Positions 9,866 to 18,838 are shown, counted from the stretch's first letter. The stretch: 37,537 bases of DNA from Pseudomonas psychrophila HA-4 (GCF_000282975.1 NZ_ALJC01000086.1:1-37537); one strand, 5' to 3'. Made by a program: numbers and translations. Notes: generated from the sequence alone by a model not told the origin.

Positions 9866-9964
9866 GCGGTAAGCGGCAAGCTTCTAGCGGCAAGTTAGAT
9901 GCGGGATGCAAAACGCCCATGGCCTGGTAAGCCATGGGCGTTTTGCGTTCTAGCTTGCCGCTTA
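9861..9964. repeat. AGCGGCAAG-type repeat arms flanking the terminator
   Basis: The left side contains TAAGCGG, TAAGCGGCAAGCT (9870-9882) and CTAGCGGCAAG in close succession. The right side has AGCTTGCCGCTTA (9952-9964), the exact reverse complement of 9870-9882. The two arms enclose the transcription terminator at 9908-9946, making a compound inverted repeat of about 95 bases. Similar AGCGGCAAG-rich short repeats are common in intergenic regions of fluorescent pseudomonads; which named family this belongs to was not determined. Confidence 0.65.
9908..9946. terminator. Hairpin terminator between the KAS III gene and fliC
   Basis: A perfect 16-base stem (GCAAAACGCCCATGGC, 9908-9923, and its complement 9931-9946) has a 7-base loop. 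The stem closes with TTTTGC on the 3' side, so the U-run lies inside the stem and the structure could act in either direction. It stands 42 bases after the KAS III stop and isolates fliC from upstream transcription. Confidence 0.8.
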
Positions 9965-10052
9965 TGGCTTGTCACTTGAGGCTTTGCGCAGCGCGCAACC
10001 CCTTGAAACACAAGGGATGGCCCTCGGCCAGTAAAAAAAATCAAAAAAGCCC

Positions 10053-10079
10053 TCAAGCAACCCGCATTCACGACGATAA
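10053..10079 (+). promoter_or_regulatory. FliA (sigma-28) promoter of fliC
   Basis: TCAAG at 10053-10057 and GACGATAA at 10072-10079 match the -35 and -10 elements of FliA promoters of Pseudomonas flagellin genes, where the -10 consensus is GCCGATAA. The element is about 80 bases upstream of the fliC ATG, leaving a long leader. fliC is the classic class IV, FliA-dependent gene. Confidence 0.8.
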
Positions 10080-10159
10080 CCATTACGAAGGTTCTCTTGG
10101 CCACACCCGGCGGTCGCCAGGGCCGGAAGCCGCAGTAATCATCCAATGAGGATTTCGTC

Positions 10160-11869
10160 ATGGCTTTATCAGTAAATACCAACGTCACTTCCCAGACTGT
10201 CCAGAAGAACCTGAACAAAGCCGGCGATGCGCTGAGCACCTCGATGAACCGTTTGTCTTCTGGCCTGAAAATTAACAGCGCCAAAGACGACGCCGCTGGC
10301 CTGCAAATGGCTAACCGTCTGACCTCGCAGACCAAAGGCATGACCGTTGCCATCGCCAACGCCAACAACGGCACGTCGATCGCACAGACGGCTGAAGGCG
10401 CGATGCAAGAGTCGACCAACATTCTGCAACGTCTGCGTGAACTGGCCCTGCAAGCCGCGAACGGTGATAAAAGCGACGCTGACCGTTCGGCCCTGCAACA
10501 AGAATTCACGGCGAAAACCGGTGAGCTGACCCGTATCGCCCAAACTACCACCTTCGGTGGTCGTAACCTGCTGGACGGCTCGTTCCAGAACCAGTCCTTC
10601 CAAGTCGGTGCTGACGCCAACCAGACCATTTCGTTCGGTATGAGCGATGTCGGCGCTACTGCGTTGAAGGGTTCTTACGGTGAAGCGAATGCAGTAGGCG
10701 GTAAGACGACGCTGGAAGCTGGCGTTACGGGTGGTGTATTTACAGCTCAATCCTTTACTGCGACTGGTGAAGCAGACTTTGCTGCTCCGAAGCCTGTAGA
10801 TCCTGCTACAACAGCTTCTGGCATTATTACAATTGCAGGCAAAGAGATTGCTGTAACTGATAAGTCTACAGCCGAGACTACGCTAGCGGCCATCAACAAG
10901 CTCACCAAAGATACCGGTGTAGAGGCGACTATTGTTGAGAAGAAGCTGGTACTGACCTCTGACAAAGCGTTTGATGTATCCAGCACGTATAAAGATTCGG
11001 GTTTTGCTACTACAACTACCGCAGCCACTAAGGCCGACGGTCTTAAGGATGCCGCTCAAATCAATATCAATGGCACCGACATTAACTTGGCCAAAGGTGA
11101 CAAGCTGGCAGAAGTCATTAATGCAATTAACGGCAAGGACGGTGGAAATACTACAAAAACGGGTGTTAAAGCATCCCAGCAGGACGGCCGTCTGGTGCTG
11201 ACTTCGGCTGACGGTAAACCGGTTAACTTGAGCAACGGTACAGCAACTGGTGGCCCGGGCTCACTTGCCAAACTTGGCCTCTCGGCTGGTACTACTCAGG
11301 CCAAGCTGACTGCTGATACTTCGGTTGCCTTCAACGGCGTTGAGGTCAAGTTCAAAAAAGGCGACTCGATGGACAACATCGTTTCGTCGATCAACAGCGC
11401 CAGTACCGGTGTGACTGCCAGCAAAAACGTTGATAACTCGTTGGCTCTGTTCTCCACCAAAGACATCAAACTGGGCGACGGCGCTGCAGGTACAGGCTTG
11501 AACTCTCTGGGTCTATCTAAGGTTCCTACAACCACTAACTCGAATACGGTCGAAACAACTGTTGCCGACCTGAGTATCCTGACAGCTGCTGATTCTCAGC
11601 GTACCGTGCAAGCTCTGGCTGATGCGATCCAGCAGATCGACACTCAGCGTTCGGCTCTGGGTGCGGTGCAAAACCGTTTCACCAGCACTGTGTCCAACCT
11701 GCAAAGCATCTCCGAGAACTCGAACGCTGCACTGGGTCGTGTTCAGGACACCGACTTCGCGTCCGAAGCTGCTGAGTTGACCAAGCAACAAACCATGCAA
11801 CAGGCATCCACCGCGATCCTGTCTCAAGCGAACCAACTGCCGTCCGCTGTGATGAAACTGCTTCAGTAA
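10160..11869 (+). CDS. fliC: Flagellin FliC
   Basis: This is the filament subunit, 569 residues. The conserved D0/D1 ends are clear: [19 protein letters not shown] at the start and [19 protein letters not shown] near the end. Residues 30-51 are the flg22-type epitope ([19 protein letters not shown] within it) sensed by plant FLS2. The central domain (about 170-470) uses more A+T-rich codons than its flanks. It contains three related units with a beta-INGxxI/GDxxxxVINAIN-type pattern, near residues 221-275, 299-360 and 387-440, resembling flagellin hook IN motifs. A FliA promoter precedes the gene and a terminator follows it. FliS should be its export chaperone. Confidence 0.97.
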   Translation: MALSVNTNVTSQTVQKNLNKAGDALSTSMNRLSSGLKINSAKDDAAGLQMANRLTSQTKGMTVAIANANNGTSIAQTAEGAMQESTNILQRLRELALQAANGDKSDADRSALQQEFTAKTGELTRIAQTTTFGGRNLLDGSFQNQSFQVGADANQTISFGMSDVGATALKGSYGEANAVGGKTTLEAGVTGGVFTAQSFTATGEADFAAPKPVDPATTASGIITIAGKEIAVTDKSTAETTLAAINKLTKDTGVEATIVEKKLVLTSDKAFDVSSTYKDSGFATTTTAATKADGLKDAAQININGTDINLAKGDKLAEVINAINGKDGGNTTKTGVKASQQDGRLVLTSADGKPVNLSNGTATGGPGSLAKLGLSAGTTQAKLTADTSVAFNGVEVKFKKGDSMDNIVSSINSASTGVTASKNVDNSLALFSTKDIKLGDGAAGTGLNSLGLSKVPTTTNSNTVETTVADLSILTAADSQRTVQALADAIQQIDTQRSALGAVQNRFTSTVSNLQSISENSNAALGRVQDTDFASEAAELTKQQTMQQASTAILSQANQLPSAVMKLLQ

Positions 11870-11890
11870 ACATCGCGTTCGGTTGAGCAC

Positions 11891-11924
11891 AAGAGGGCGC
11901 GTTTACGCGCCCTTTTGTTTTTTT
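11891..11924 (+). terminator. Intrinsic terminator of fliC
   Basis: The stem GGGCGCG (11895-11901) pairs with CGCGCCC (11906-11912) over a four-base loop, extended by A/T pairs. It is followed by TTTTGTTTTTTT. It lies 25 bases after the fliC stop codon and is a textbook factor-independent terminator. Confidence 0.9.
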
Positions 11925-12027
11925 GGTGTGCTGTAGTGCAAATGGCATGAATTGTGATGATCAGTGTTGCCCTAGCTCTGCTCGCCAATAAAACGGCAGC
12001 CACCGAAACCGAATAAGGAGAATACAA

Positions 12028-13392
12028 ATGGCCAGTTCAACCATTACCGGTGTCGGCTCGGGTTTCGATACGGTCGGTATCGTCAAAGCGTTGGTGGGCG
12101 CCGAAAGAGCCCCCAAACAGAGCCAGATCACCAAGCTGCAGACCAGCACTACCACACAGTTGTCTGCTGTGGGTACGGTCAAAGTTGCGCTCGAAAGTTA
12201 TCGCTCGGCGATTGACAAGCTCAACAGCGTGTCCAGTTTCAACGGACTCGTGGCCTCGTCGTCTGACGAGAAGATTTCCAAAGTCACCATTGATGACAAG
12301 GCGTCGGCTGGCAAATACGCGCTTGATGTCACGCAATTGGCGACCGCCTCCAAAGTTACCAGCAAGGTTTTTGAGGGCGGCAGTTCTGCCGTGGTCAATG
12401 CGGGAAACGAAGCTACGACGCTGACCATTTCGCAGTCTGACAACGATTACAACGTCAGTATCCCGGCTGGCGCAACGATGCAGCAGACCCGCGAAGCCAT
12501 TAACACGCAATTGCAATCTAAGGGCATCAGCGCCAACGTATTGACCGATGCTAAAGGCTCGCGGCTGGTCATCAGTTCGCAGACCACCGGTAAGGGCACG
12601 GATATCACCCTTAGCGGTGACTCAGAGTTGTCCAGCGGTTTTGACGCCGGTAAAGCTCCCGCGAATGCCCAATACACCATCGACGGTATTGCGATGGAGT
12701 CGTCGAGCAATAAGATCACCTCGGCTATCAGCGGTGTGACCCTGGAGTTGATCGACACCAAGGCGTCCACCATCACTGTGGCGTCCAATACCGATACGCT
12801 GAAAACCTCGGTGCAGTCGTTTGTCACGGCCTATAACACGTTGCTGACCAGTATCAATACGCAAACCAAAGTGACGGCCACCGGCGATGCATTGACCACT
12901 ACTTCAGGGGCTCTGACTGGCGACGCTTCGATGCGCCAACTGGTCAGCAGTCTGCGCAGCGAATTGCTGCAAAACTCCAGTGGTTCAAGCGTTGGTAACT
13001 TGTCTCAAATGGGGATCGGCACCGATGCCAAAACCGGGCTGTTAAGCCTGGATGACACCAAATGGAACGCCGCCGTGGCGACCAAGAATGGCGCTACCGA
13101 AATTGCCAAGGTGTTTACGGGCGACACCGGCCTGATCTCTCGCATGAGTAAAGCCACCAGCAGTTATGTGGGGACCACGGGCCTGCTGGCCACCCGTGCT
13201 GCAGACTTGAACACCAAGCTGACGGATCTGACGACTCAGCAAGGCGATCTGGATCGGCGCATGGATGCACTCAAGTCTTCTCTGACCGCCAAATACACAG
13301 CAATGGACGGCCTGATCGCCAAGATCAACGCCAGCAGTTCCAGCATCATGACTACGCTTAATTCGTTGAATAATCCTAAGTCGTCCAACTGA
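12028..13392 (+). CDS. fliD: Flagellar filament cap protein FliD (HAP2)
   Basis: FliD forms the pentameric cap that folds incoming flagellin at the filament tip. In pseudomonads it can also act in adhesion to mucin. The N-terminus (GVGSGFDTVGIVKALVGAE) is diagnostic. The C-terminal coiled coil (residues about 390-445, RAADLNTKLTDLTTQQGDLDRR region) is typical. A flagellin-IN-like segment occurs near residues 130-195. AAGGAG precedes the ATG. The gene follows fliC directly after 158 bases, with no flaG between. No clear sigma-54 or FliA promoter was recognised upstream. Length is 454 residues. Confidence 0.95.
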   Translation: MASSTITGVGSGFDTVGIVKALVGAERAPKQSQITKLQTSTTTQLSAVGTVKVALESYRSAIDKLNSVSSFNGLVASSSDEKISKVTIDDKASAGKYALDVTQLATASKVTSKVFEGGSSAVVNAGNEATTLTISQSDNDYNVSIPAGATMQQTREAINTQLQSKGISANVLTDAKGSRLVISSQTTGKGTDITLSGDSELSSGFDAGKAPANAQYTIDGIAMESSSNKITSAISGVTLELIDTKASTITVASNTDTLKTSVQSFVTAYNTLLTSINTQTKVTATGDALTTTSGALTGDASMRQLVSSLRSELLQNSSGSSVGNLSQMGIGTDAKTGLLSLDDTKWNAAVATKNGATEIAKVFTGDTGLISRMSKATSSYVGTTGLLATRAADLNTKLTDLTTQQGDLDRRMDALKSSLTAKYTAMDGLIAKINASSSSIMTTLNSLNNPKSSN

Positions 13393-13397
13393 TTTTT

Positions 13398-13439
13398 CAG
13401 GGCTTTTGCCGAGGCTGATGGCTAAAGTTTTAAGCCCTG
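13398..13439 (+). other. Inverted repeat between fliD and fliS
   Basis: CAGGGCTT (13398-13405) and AAGCCCTG (13432-13439) are perfect complements separated by 26 bases, starting six bases after the fliD stop. No U-tract follows, so it is not a standard terminator. It may shape the fliD-fliS transcript or reduce read-through. Confidence 0.4.
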
Positions 13440-13488
13440 CAGTCGACATAAGGGTTAAGTCCCAGACAATTTGTTACGAGGTAAGAAC

Positions 13489-13878
13489 ATGAACCCGATG
13501 CGCGCCCTTCGTCAGTATCAGAAGGTCAATTCCCACGCTCAAATTTCCGAAGCCAGCCCACATCGCCTGATTCAGATGCTGATGGAAGGCGGGTTGGAGC
13601 GTATGGCGCAAGCCAAAGGCGCGATGAGCCGTGGCGATGTGTCGCAGAAGGCTATGTTGCTGACCAAGGCGATCGACATCATCACGGGCTTGCGCCAAGG
13701 CCTGGATGAAGAAAAGACCGACGACAAGGCTGCGTTGCAGCGATTGGATGACCTTTACGAATACATGGCTGTGCGTTTGGCTCAAGCCAATTCCCAGAAT
13801 GATCCGCAAATCATCGACGAAGTCGCGGGCCTGCTCATCACTGTGAAAAGTGGTTGGGACGAGATCGCACCACACTAA
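13489..13878 (+). CDS. fliS: Flagellin export chaperone FliS
   Basis: FliS is a small helical chaperone that binds the C-terminus of flagellin and stops premature polymerisation in the cytoplasm. The start MNPMRALRQYQKVN and the segment ASPHRLIQMLMEGGLERMAQAKGAM-type helix are typical. The ATG at 13489 is chosen over an in-frame upstream start at 13471 because CGAGGTAAG lies just before it and the product then has the family length (129 residues). It precedes the fliT-like gene by 24 bases. Confidence 0.93.
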   Translation: MNPMRALRQYQKVNSHAQISEASPHRLIQMLMEGGLERMAQAKGAMSRGDVSQKAMLLTKAIDIITGLRQGLDEEKTDDKAALQRLDDLYEYMAVRLAQANSQNDPQIIDEVAGLLITVKSGWDEIAPH

Positions 13879-13902
13879 ACGTTATGGCCTGAGGAGTGCG
13901 TC

Positions 13903-14196
13903 ATGAGCCAATTGCAACGAATTCAAGAAACCCGTGACGCACTGATAGATGCGTTGGCTGCGCGTAATTGGGATGCTATCGGCGAGCTCGATTCAGCGTG
14001 CCGTGAGTGTGTCGAGACGGTGCTGGACGAAACACCGCTGGACGAGGCAGTGCTGCGCGAAAATCTAGAGGGCTTGTTGGTGGTGTATCGCATGTTGCTG
14101 GAGGCCGCGACAGATGAGCGGCAACTGGTGGTCGAGCAAATGGCACAGATCAACCAAGCAAAAAATGCCTCAAAGGTTTACCATCTATTCGGTTAA
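13903..14196 (+). CDS. fliT: FliT-like flagellar export chaperone
   Basis: This 97-residue, strongly helical and acidic protein follows fliS, the position of FliT. FliT proteins are chaperones for the FliD cap protein. Sequence conservation in this family is low, so the call rests on size, helical content, the position after fliDS, and a plain GAGGAG ribosome-binding site. In P. aeruginosa the corresponding small gene has been called fleP. No other function is indicated. Confidence 0.75.
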   Translation: MSQLQRIQETRDALIDALAARNWDAIGELDSACRECVETVLDETPLDEAVLRENLEGLLVVYRMLLEAATDERQLVVEQMAQINQAKNASKVYHLFG

Positions 14197-14240
14197 GGCA
14201 TAAGAAGTATGGGGTTAATCCCTTTGGCGGCGCCATAAAT

Positions 14241-14269
14241 TTGACTGTGTATGTTTTTTTGACTTAACT
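14241..14269 (+). promoter_or_regulatory. Possible sigma-70 promoter of fleQ
   Basis: TTGACT (14241-14246) is followed after 17 bases by TTAACT (14264-14269). The -35 matches five of six consensus bases, the -10 only three. The spacing is ideal and the site is about 105 bases before fleQ. P. aeruginosa fleQ is transcribed by sigma-70 rather than sigma-54, which agrees. This is tentative. Confidence 0.3.
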
Positions 14270-14374
14270 AGTGCGTATTCTGATTTCAGTCGTCTTACAA
14301 ATCCAGCAGGGTTAGGGGCGACTAGCGTGCCCAAACTATCCGGGCACTGAGTTGACTAGGGAAGTTGCTATTGC

Positions 14375-15850
14375 ATGTGGCGTGAAACCAAAATTCTGCT
14401 GATCGATGACGATAGCGTCCGCCGCCGCGACTTGGCGGTGATTTTAAGCTTTCTCGGCGAAGAGAACGTAAGCAGCCCTAGCCACGAGTGGGAGCAGGCG
14501 GTCAGTGCCTTGGTTTCCAGCCGTGAAGTGCTCTGCGTGCTTATCGGTACGGTGAGTGCCGTGGGCGGGCTTGCAGCGTTGCTTAAGACACTCGCGGCCT
14601 GGGATGAGTTCCTTCCCGTGTTGCTTTTAGGCGATAACTCTTCTGCCGACCTGCCCGACGACCAGCGGCGACGCGTGTTGTCCAGCCTAGAAATGCCGCC
14701 CAGCTACAGCAAATTGCTTGATTCCCTGCACCGTGCCCAGGTCTATCGTGAAATGTACGATCAGGCCCGTGAGCGCGGCCGTCATCGTGAACCCAATTTG
14801 TTTCGCAGTTTGGTCGGTACCAGCCGGGCGATTCAACACGTGCGCCAGATGATGCAGCAAGTGGCCGATACTGACGCCAGTGTGTTGATCCTCGGTGAGT
14901 CCGGCACGGGCAAGGAAGTGGTCGCGCGTAACCTGCACTATCACTCCAAGCGCCGCGACGCACCGTTTGTGCCGGTTAATTGCGGAGCGATTCCCGCCGA
15001 ATTGCTTGAAAGCGAGTTGTTCGGTCACGAGAAGGGCGCCTTCACCGGAGCTATCACCAGTCGTGCCGGGCGTTTTGAACTGGCCAATGGCGGCACGTTG
15101 TTCCTCGATGAAATTGGCGATATGCCGCTGCCGATGCAGGTCAAACTGCTGCGCGTCTTGCAGGAGCGCACCTTTGAGCGCGTAGGCAGTAACAAGACTC
15201 AAAGCGCCGATGTGCGGATCATTGCCGCGACGCACAAAAACCTCGAGCACATGATTGAAATCGGCGCTTTCCGCGAAGACTTGTACTACCGCCTTAACGT
15301 GTTCCCTATTGAAATGGCCCCGTTGCGTGAGCGGGTGGAAGACATTCCGCTGCTGATGAACGAGCTGATCTCGCGCATGGAGCACGAAAAGCGCGGTTCG
15401 ATCCGCTTCAATTCCGGTGCCATCATGTCCTTGTGCCGTCACGCATGGCCGGGCAACGTCCGAGAATTGGCCAACCTGGTCGAGCGCATGGCAATCATGC
15501 ACCCGTACGGGGTGATTGGTGTCGCGGAGCTGCCAAAGAAATTCCGCTATGTGGACGATGACGACGAGCAGTTGGTCGACAGCTTGCGCAGCGACATGGA
15601 AGAGCGTGTGGCCATCAACAACAGCATCCCCGACTTCTCCGTCGTCGCGATGCTGCCACCCGAAGGCCTTGACCTCAAGGACTACCTTGGCGGGCTAGAG
15701 CAAGGCTTGATCCAGCAAGCGCTGGACGACGCCAACGGCATCGTTGCCCGCGCTGCTGAGCGTCTGCGGATTCGCCGCACTACCCTGGTTGAAAAAATGC
15801 GCAAATACGGCATGAGCCGTCGCGAAGGCGAAGAACAGACAGAGGAATAA
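14375..15850 (+). CDS. fleQ: Flagellar master regulator FleQ (sigma-54 activator, c-di-GMP receptor)
   Basis: FleQ is the sigma-54 enhancer-binding protein at the top of the Pseudomonas flagellar cascade. It also responds to c-di-GMP and is restrained by FleN. The 491-residue protein has a degenerate receiver domain (1-120, starting [20 protein letters not shown]). An AAA+ domain follows, with Walker A GESGTGKE (about 174-181), the sigma-54-contacting GAFTGA loop (221-226), and Walker [10 protein letters not shown]. The C-terminal helix-turn-helix ([20 protein letters not shown]) binds DNA. The gene stands alone after fliT. Targets in this window are probably the fleS, fliE and fliL promoters. 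Confidence 0.97.
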   Translation: MWRETKILLIDDDSVRRRDLAVILSFLGEENVSSPSHEWEQAVSALVSSREVLCVLIGTVSAVGGLAALLKTLAAWDEFLPVLLLGDNSSADLPDDQRRRVLSSLEMPPSYSKLLDSLHRAQVYREMYDQARERGRHREPNLFRSLVGTSRAIQHVRQMMQQVADTDASVLILGESGTGKEVVARNLHYHSKRRDAPFVPVNCGAIPAELLESELFGHEKGAFTGAITSRAGRFELANGGTLFLDEIGDMPLPMQVKLLRVLQERTFERVGSNKTQSADVRIIAATHKNLEHMIEIGAFREDLYYRLNVFPIEMAPLRERVEDIPLLMNELISRMEHEKRGSIRFNSGAIMSLCRHAWPGNVRELANLVERMAIMHPYGVIGVAELPKKFRYVDDDDEQLVDSLRSDMEERVAINNSIPDFSVVAMLPPEGLDLKDYLGGLEQGLIQQALDDANGIVARAAERLRIRRTTLVEKMRKYGMSRREGEEQTEE

Positions 15851-15864
15851 TCCCCTCGGCGCTC

Positions 15865-16012
15865 CGTAGCAGTTGCCGAGTTTTGCGAGGTTACGTCCGA
15901 TTGCGCAGCGATCGTAAATTCTGAGACTTCGATTTAACAGAAGGTCTGCGATGGCCTGTCTACGACTGCTGCGCAGCCGGACGTAGCTTCGCAAAGCTCA
16001 TCAACTGCCACG
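15865..16012. repeat. Large imperfect inverted repeat (dispersed Pseudomonas hairpin element)
   Basis: The arm 15865-15909 (beginning CGTAGCAGTTGCCGAG) is complementary to 15968-16012 (ending TCAACTGCCACG) at about 37 of 45 positions by hand alignment. Pairing extends a few bases further inward. A central spacer of under 60 bases remains. Sequences of this form (GTAGCAG-TGCCGAG and CTGCGCAGCCGGACG) recur in many intergenic regions of fluorescent pseudomonads. It carries no gene and may serve as a terminator for fleQ. Confidence 0.75.
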
Positions 16013-16091
16013 AGGTTTGAAGGCTGTATTTCCTTGATGCAGATCAAAAGATCGCAGCCTGTGGCAACTCCCGCGGGTAATCGTTTTCTTT

Positions 16092-16108
16092 CGGGCACGG
16101 GTATTGCT
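16092..16108 (+). promoter_or_regulatory. Sigma-54 promoter of fleSR
   Basis: The element reads CGGGCACGGGTATTGCT. GG at 16094-16095 and GC at 16106-16107 are ten bases apart, and all but one base of the -24/-12 consensus match. It ends 52 bases before the fleS ATG. FleQ-dependent sigma-54 control of fleSR is established in P. aeruginosa. Confidence 0.88.
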
Positions 16109-16160
16109 TTGCTTGGGTTAACGAACCGTTTTATGACGGTCAGCCAAGCGAGTACGCATC

Positions 16161-17372
16161 ATGCCCCAAGCCGCCCAACAGTCCTCGGTCCCTGACCTCG
16201 CCGGGTCTGCCATGTCTTTGGCAACTACGCCCGCCACCGCAGCGCAGCTTGAGCAGGCGTTCTCGTTGTTCAATCAGATGTCGACCCAGTTGACCGATTC
16301 TTACAGCGTGCTTGAAGCCCGGGTGACCGAGCTTAAAGGCGAGTTGGCGTTGGCCGGTGAACAGCGCGTGGCTGAGCTGGCCGAAAATGAACGCCTGGCT
16401 AATCGTCTGCAACATCTGCTCGACCTCCTGCCTGGGGGGGTCATTGTGATTGATGGCAGTGGTCGTGTGCGCGAGGCTAACCCTGCGGCGTGCGAGCTGT
16501 TGGGCCTGCCGCTGGAAGGCGAATTGTGGCGCCATGTGATTGCTCGCTGCTTTGCCCCGCGTGAAGACGACGGCCACGAAGTTTCGCTTAAAGATGGGCG
16601 TCGATTGTCGATTGCGACCCGCTCGCTGGACCCAGAGCCTGGGCAGTTGGTGTTGCTCAACGACCTGACAGAAACCCGGCGCCTGCAAGACCAACTCGCC
16701 CGGCATGAGCGCTTGTCATCTCTGGGGCGGATGGTCACTTCTTTAGCACACCAAATCCGCACGCCATTGTCCGCCGCGTTGATCTACGCCAGTCACTTGA
16801 CCGAGCAGGCGCTGCCGGTCGAGACACAGCAGCGTTTTGCCGGGCGTCTGAAAGAGCGCCTGCATGAGCTGGAACACCAAGTGCGTGACATGTTGGTGTT
16901 TGCCCGAGGCGAGCTGCCGTTGGCGGATCGGGTTTCCCCGAAAGCGTTGATGCAGGCGCTGCAAGCGGCGGCGCAGACCCATGTTCAGGGTGTGTCAATG
17001 CGTTGGCAGTGCGACCTGCATACTGGCCTCGTGCTGTGCAATCGCGACACCTTGGTCGGCGCGTTACTCAATCTGATTGAAAACGCACTGCAAGCGGGAG
17101 CGGTGCGGCTAAAAGTGCATGTCTATAGCCGCGATAACACCTTGCGGCTGTGCGTGAGCGACAGCGGCAGCGGCATCGAGCCCAAGGTGCTGGAGCGTCT
17201 GGGCGAGCCATTCTTTACCACCAAGGCCACTGGCACCGGCCTCGGGCTGGCGGTGGTTACGGCTGTGGTGCGCGCGCACCATGGCGACTTGTCATTACGC
17301 TCGCGGCTGGGGCGCGGCACCTGCGCCTTGCTCAGCCTGCCGTTGATTCCTAGCACAGGGGAGGCCCACTGA
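16161..17372 (+). CDS. fleS: Two-component sensor histidine kinase FleS
   Basis: FleS is the cytoplasmic sensor kinase that phosphorylates FleR when the hook-basal body is assembled. It has no membrane segment. Residues about 30-85 form a coiled region and about 85-175 a PAS domain (LLPGGVIVIDGSGRVREANPA, two blocks). The dimerisation/phosphoacceptor region carries H197 in SLAHQIRTPL. The ATPase domain shows the N box NLIENALQAG, the G1 box DSGSGIE and the G2 box GTGLGLAVV. It is 403 residues long. An internal ATG at 16212 is a possible alternative start. It overlaps fleR as TGATG, indicating translational coupling. Confidence 0.94.
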   Translation: MPQAAQQSSVPDLAGSAMSLATTPATAAQLEQAFSLFNQMSTQLTDSYSVLEARVTELKGELALAGEQRVAELAENERLANRLQHLLDLLPGGVIVIDGSGRVREANPAACELLGLPLEGELWRHVIARCFAPREDDGHEVSLKDGRRLSIATRSLDPEPGQLVLLNDLTETRRLQDQLARHERLSSLGRMVTSLAHQIRTPLSAALIYASHLTEQALPVETQQRFAGRLKERLHELEHQVRDMLVFARGELPLADRVSPKALMQALQAAAQTHVQGVSMRWQCDLHTGLVLCNRDTLVGALLNLIENALQAGAVRLKVHVYSRDNTLRLCVSDSGSGIEPKVLERLGEPFFTTKATGTGLGLAVVTAVVRAHHGDLSLRSRLGRGTCALLSLPLIPSTGEAH

Positions 17373-18757
17373 TGGCGATGCACATCAAGGTGCTGCTGGT
17401 CGAAGATGACCACGCCCTGCGCGAAGCATTGGCTGACACGCTGCTGCTCGCCGGGCACGATTTCAAGGCAGTCGGCTCTGCTGAGGACGCGCTACTGGCC
17501 GTGGCGGGTGAGTCGTTCAGTCTGGTGGTCAGCGACGTCAACATGCCGGGCATGGATGGCCACCAACTGCTCAGCCGCTTGCGTGCCAGCCACCCGCAAT
17601 TGCCGGTGTTGCTCATGACTGCTCACGGCGCGGTGGAGCGTGCGGTAGACGCCATGCGCCAAGGCGCAGCGGATTATCTGGTCAAGCCCTTCGAGCCCAA
17701 GGCTTTGCTCGATCTGGTGGCCCGTCATGCCCTGGGCAGCCTCAGTGCGGCCGACTCTGAAGGCCCGGTGGCGGTCGAGCTGACCAGCGCACAGCTGCTG
17801 ACATTGGCGGCCCGGGTGGCGCGCAGTGATTCGACGGTGTTGATTTCTGGCGAGTCGGGCACCGGCAAGGAAGTGCTGGCGCGTTACATTCACCAGCATT
17901 CCCGGCGGGTTACTCAACCGTTTGTAGCGATCAACTGCGCGGCGATCCCCGATAACATGCTCGAAGCCACCTTGTTTGGTCATGAAAAGGGCTCGTTCAC
18001 CGGCGCGATTGCAGCGCAAGCAGGCAAGTTTGAGCAGGCGGATGGGGGCACCCTGTTGCTTGATGAAATTTCGGAAATGCCGCTGGGCTTGCAAGCCAAA
18101 CTGCTGCGGGTGCTGCAAGAGCGCGAAGTGGAGCGCGTAGGCGGGCGCAAGCCGATTGCCCTGGATATTCGCGTGGTCGCCACCACCAACCGCGACTTGG
18201 CGGGCGAAGTGGCGGCGGGGCGCTTCCGTGAAGATTTGTACTACCGGCTTTCGGTGTTCCCACTGGCTTGGAGTCCGTTGCGCGAGCGCACCGCCGACAT
18301 TCTGCCGCTGGCCGAGCGACTTCTAGCTAAGCACGTCAGCAAAATGAAACACGCGCCTGTGCGTTTTTCGGCGCAGGCCCAGGCATGCCTCATCGGCTAC
18401 CCGTGGCCGGGCAACGTGCGAGAACTGGACAACGCCATTCAACGGGCCTTGATTCTGCAACAGGGCGGGTTGATTGAAGCGGCAGATTTTTGCCTCGTCG
18501 GGTCGGTAGCGTGTGCCCCTTTGCCAGTAGCGGCGCCTGCGAGCGCTGCGGCACCAGTCGAATCGGCCGGAGCCTTGGGTGATGATCTGCGGCGTCGCGA
18601 GTTTGAAATGATCATCGACACCTTGCGTGCTGAGCGTGGGCGGCGCAAAGAAGCTGCCGAGCGCCTGGGCATTAGCCCGCGCACCTTGCGCTACAAACTG
18701 GCGCAAATGCGCGATGCCGGAATGGATGTCGAGGCTTATTTGTTTGCCGCCACGTGA
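17372..18757 (+). CDS. fleR: Sigma-54-dependent response regulator FleR
   Basis: FleR activates class III flagellar genes, including the flgF operon, after phosphorylation by FleS. The receiver domain (1-115) has the acidic pair EDD at 11-13, D55 ([12 protein letters not shown]) as phosphoacceptor, and the conserved lysine in DYLVKPFEP. The AAA+ domain has Walker A GESGTGKE, Walker [12 protein letters not shown], and a GSFTGA version of the sigma-54 contact loop instead of GAFTGA. The C-terminal helix-turn-helix is [20 protein letters not shown]. Length is 461 residues. A short GTGATG-ATTA-CATCAC hairpin overlaps its stop codon. Confidence 0.95.
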   Translation: MAMHIKVLLVEDDHALREALADTLLLAGHDFKAVGSAEDALLAVAGESFSLVVSDVNMPGMDGHQLLSRLRASHPQLPVLLMTAHGAVERAVDAMRQGAADYLVKPFEPKALLDLVARHALGSLSAADSEGPVAVELTSAQLLTLAARVARSDSTVLISGESGTGKEVLARYIHQHSRRVTQPFVAINCAAIPDNMLEATLFGHEKGSFTGAIAAQAGKFEQADGGTLLLDEISEMPLGLQAKLLRVLQEREVERVGGRKPIALDIRVVATTNRDLAGEVAAGRFREDLYYRLSVFPLAWSPLRERTADILPLAERLLAKHVSKMKHAPVRFSAQAQACLIGYPWPGNVRELDNAIQRALILQQGGLIEAADFCLVGSVACAPLPVAAPASAAAPVESAGALGDDLRRREFEMIIDTLRAERGRRKEAAERLGISPRTLRYKLAQMRDAGMDVEAYLFAAT

Positions 18758-18838
18758 TGATTACATCACCCGTGGGAGGGGTCTCTGTTCTGCGCCTGCG
18801 ACGATTTGTAACGTTAATTGTGCGAAAACGACAAAGAG

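Larger units (their letters stand above)
15851..16160. other. Intergenic region between fleQ and fleS
   Basis: These 310 bases contain no gene. The left half is taken up by a large imperfect inverted repeat (15865-16012). The right part holds the sigma-54 promoter of fleSR (16092-16108). Between them is a stretch containing AGATCAAAAGATCGCAGCCTG, a phrase frequent in intergenic repeats of fluorescent pseudomonads. Confidence 0.6.

Noticed and set aside
9870..9964. CRISPR-like array from repeated AGCGGCAAG units
   Set aside because: The units are too short and irregular, there are no spacers of constant length and no cas genes; it is an intergenic repeat around a terminator.
9934..10149. Open frame of 71 codons before fliC
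   Set aside because: It runs through the terminator stem and the FliA promoter, so it is very unlikely to be a gene.
11941..11970. Possible sigma-54 promoter before fliD (TGGCATG followed by TTGT, or TTGC at 11967)
   Set aside because: Neither pairing has GG and GC ten bases apart, which is required for sigma-54 recognition.
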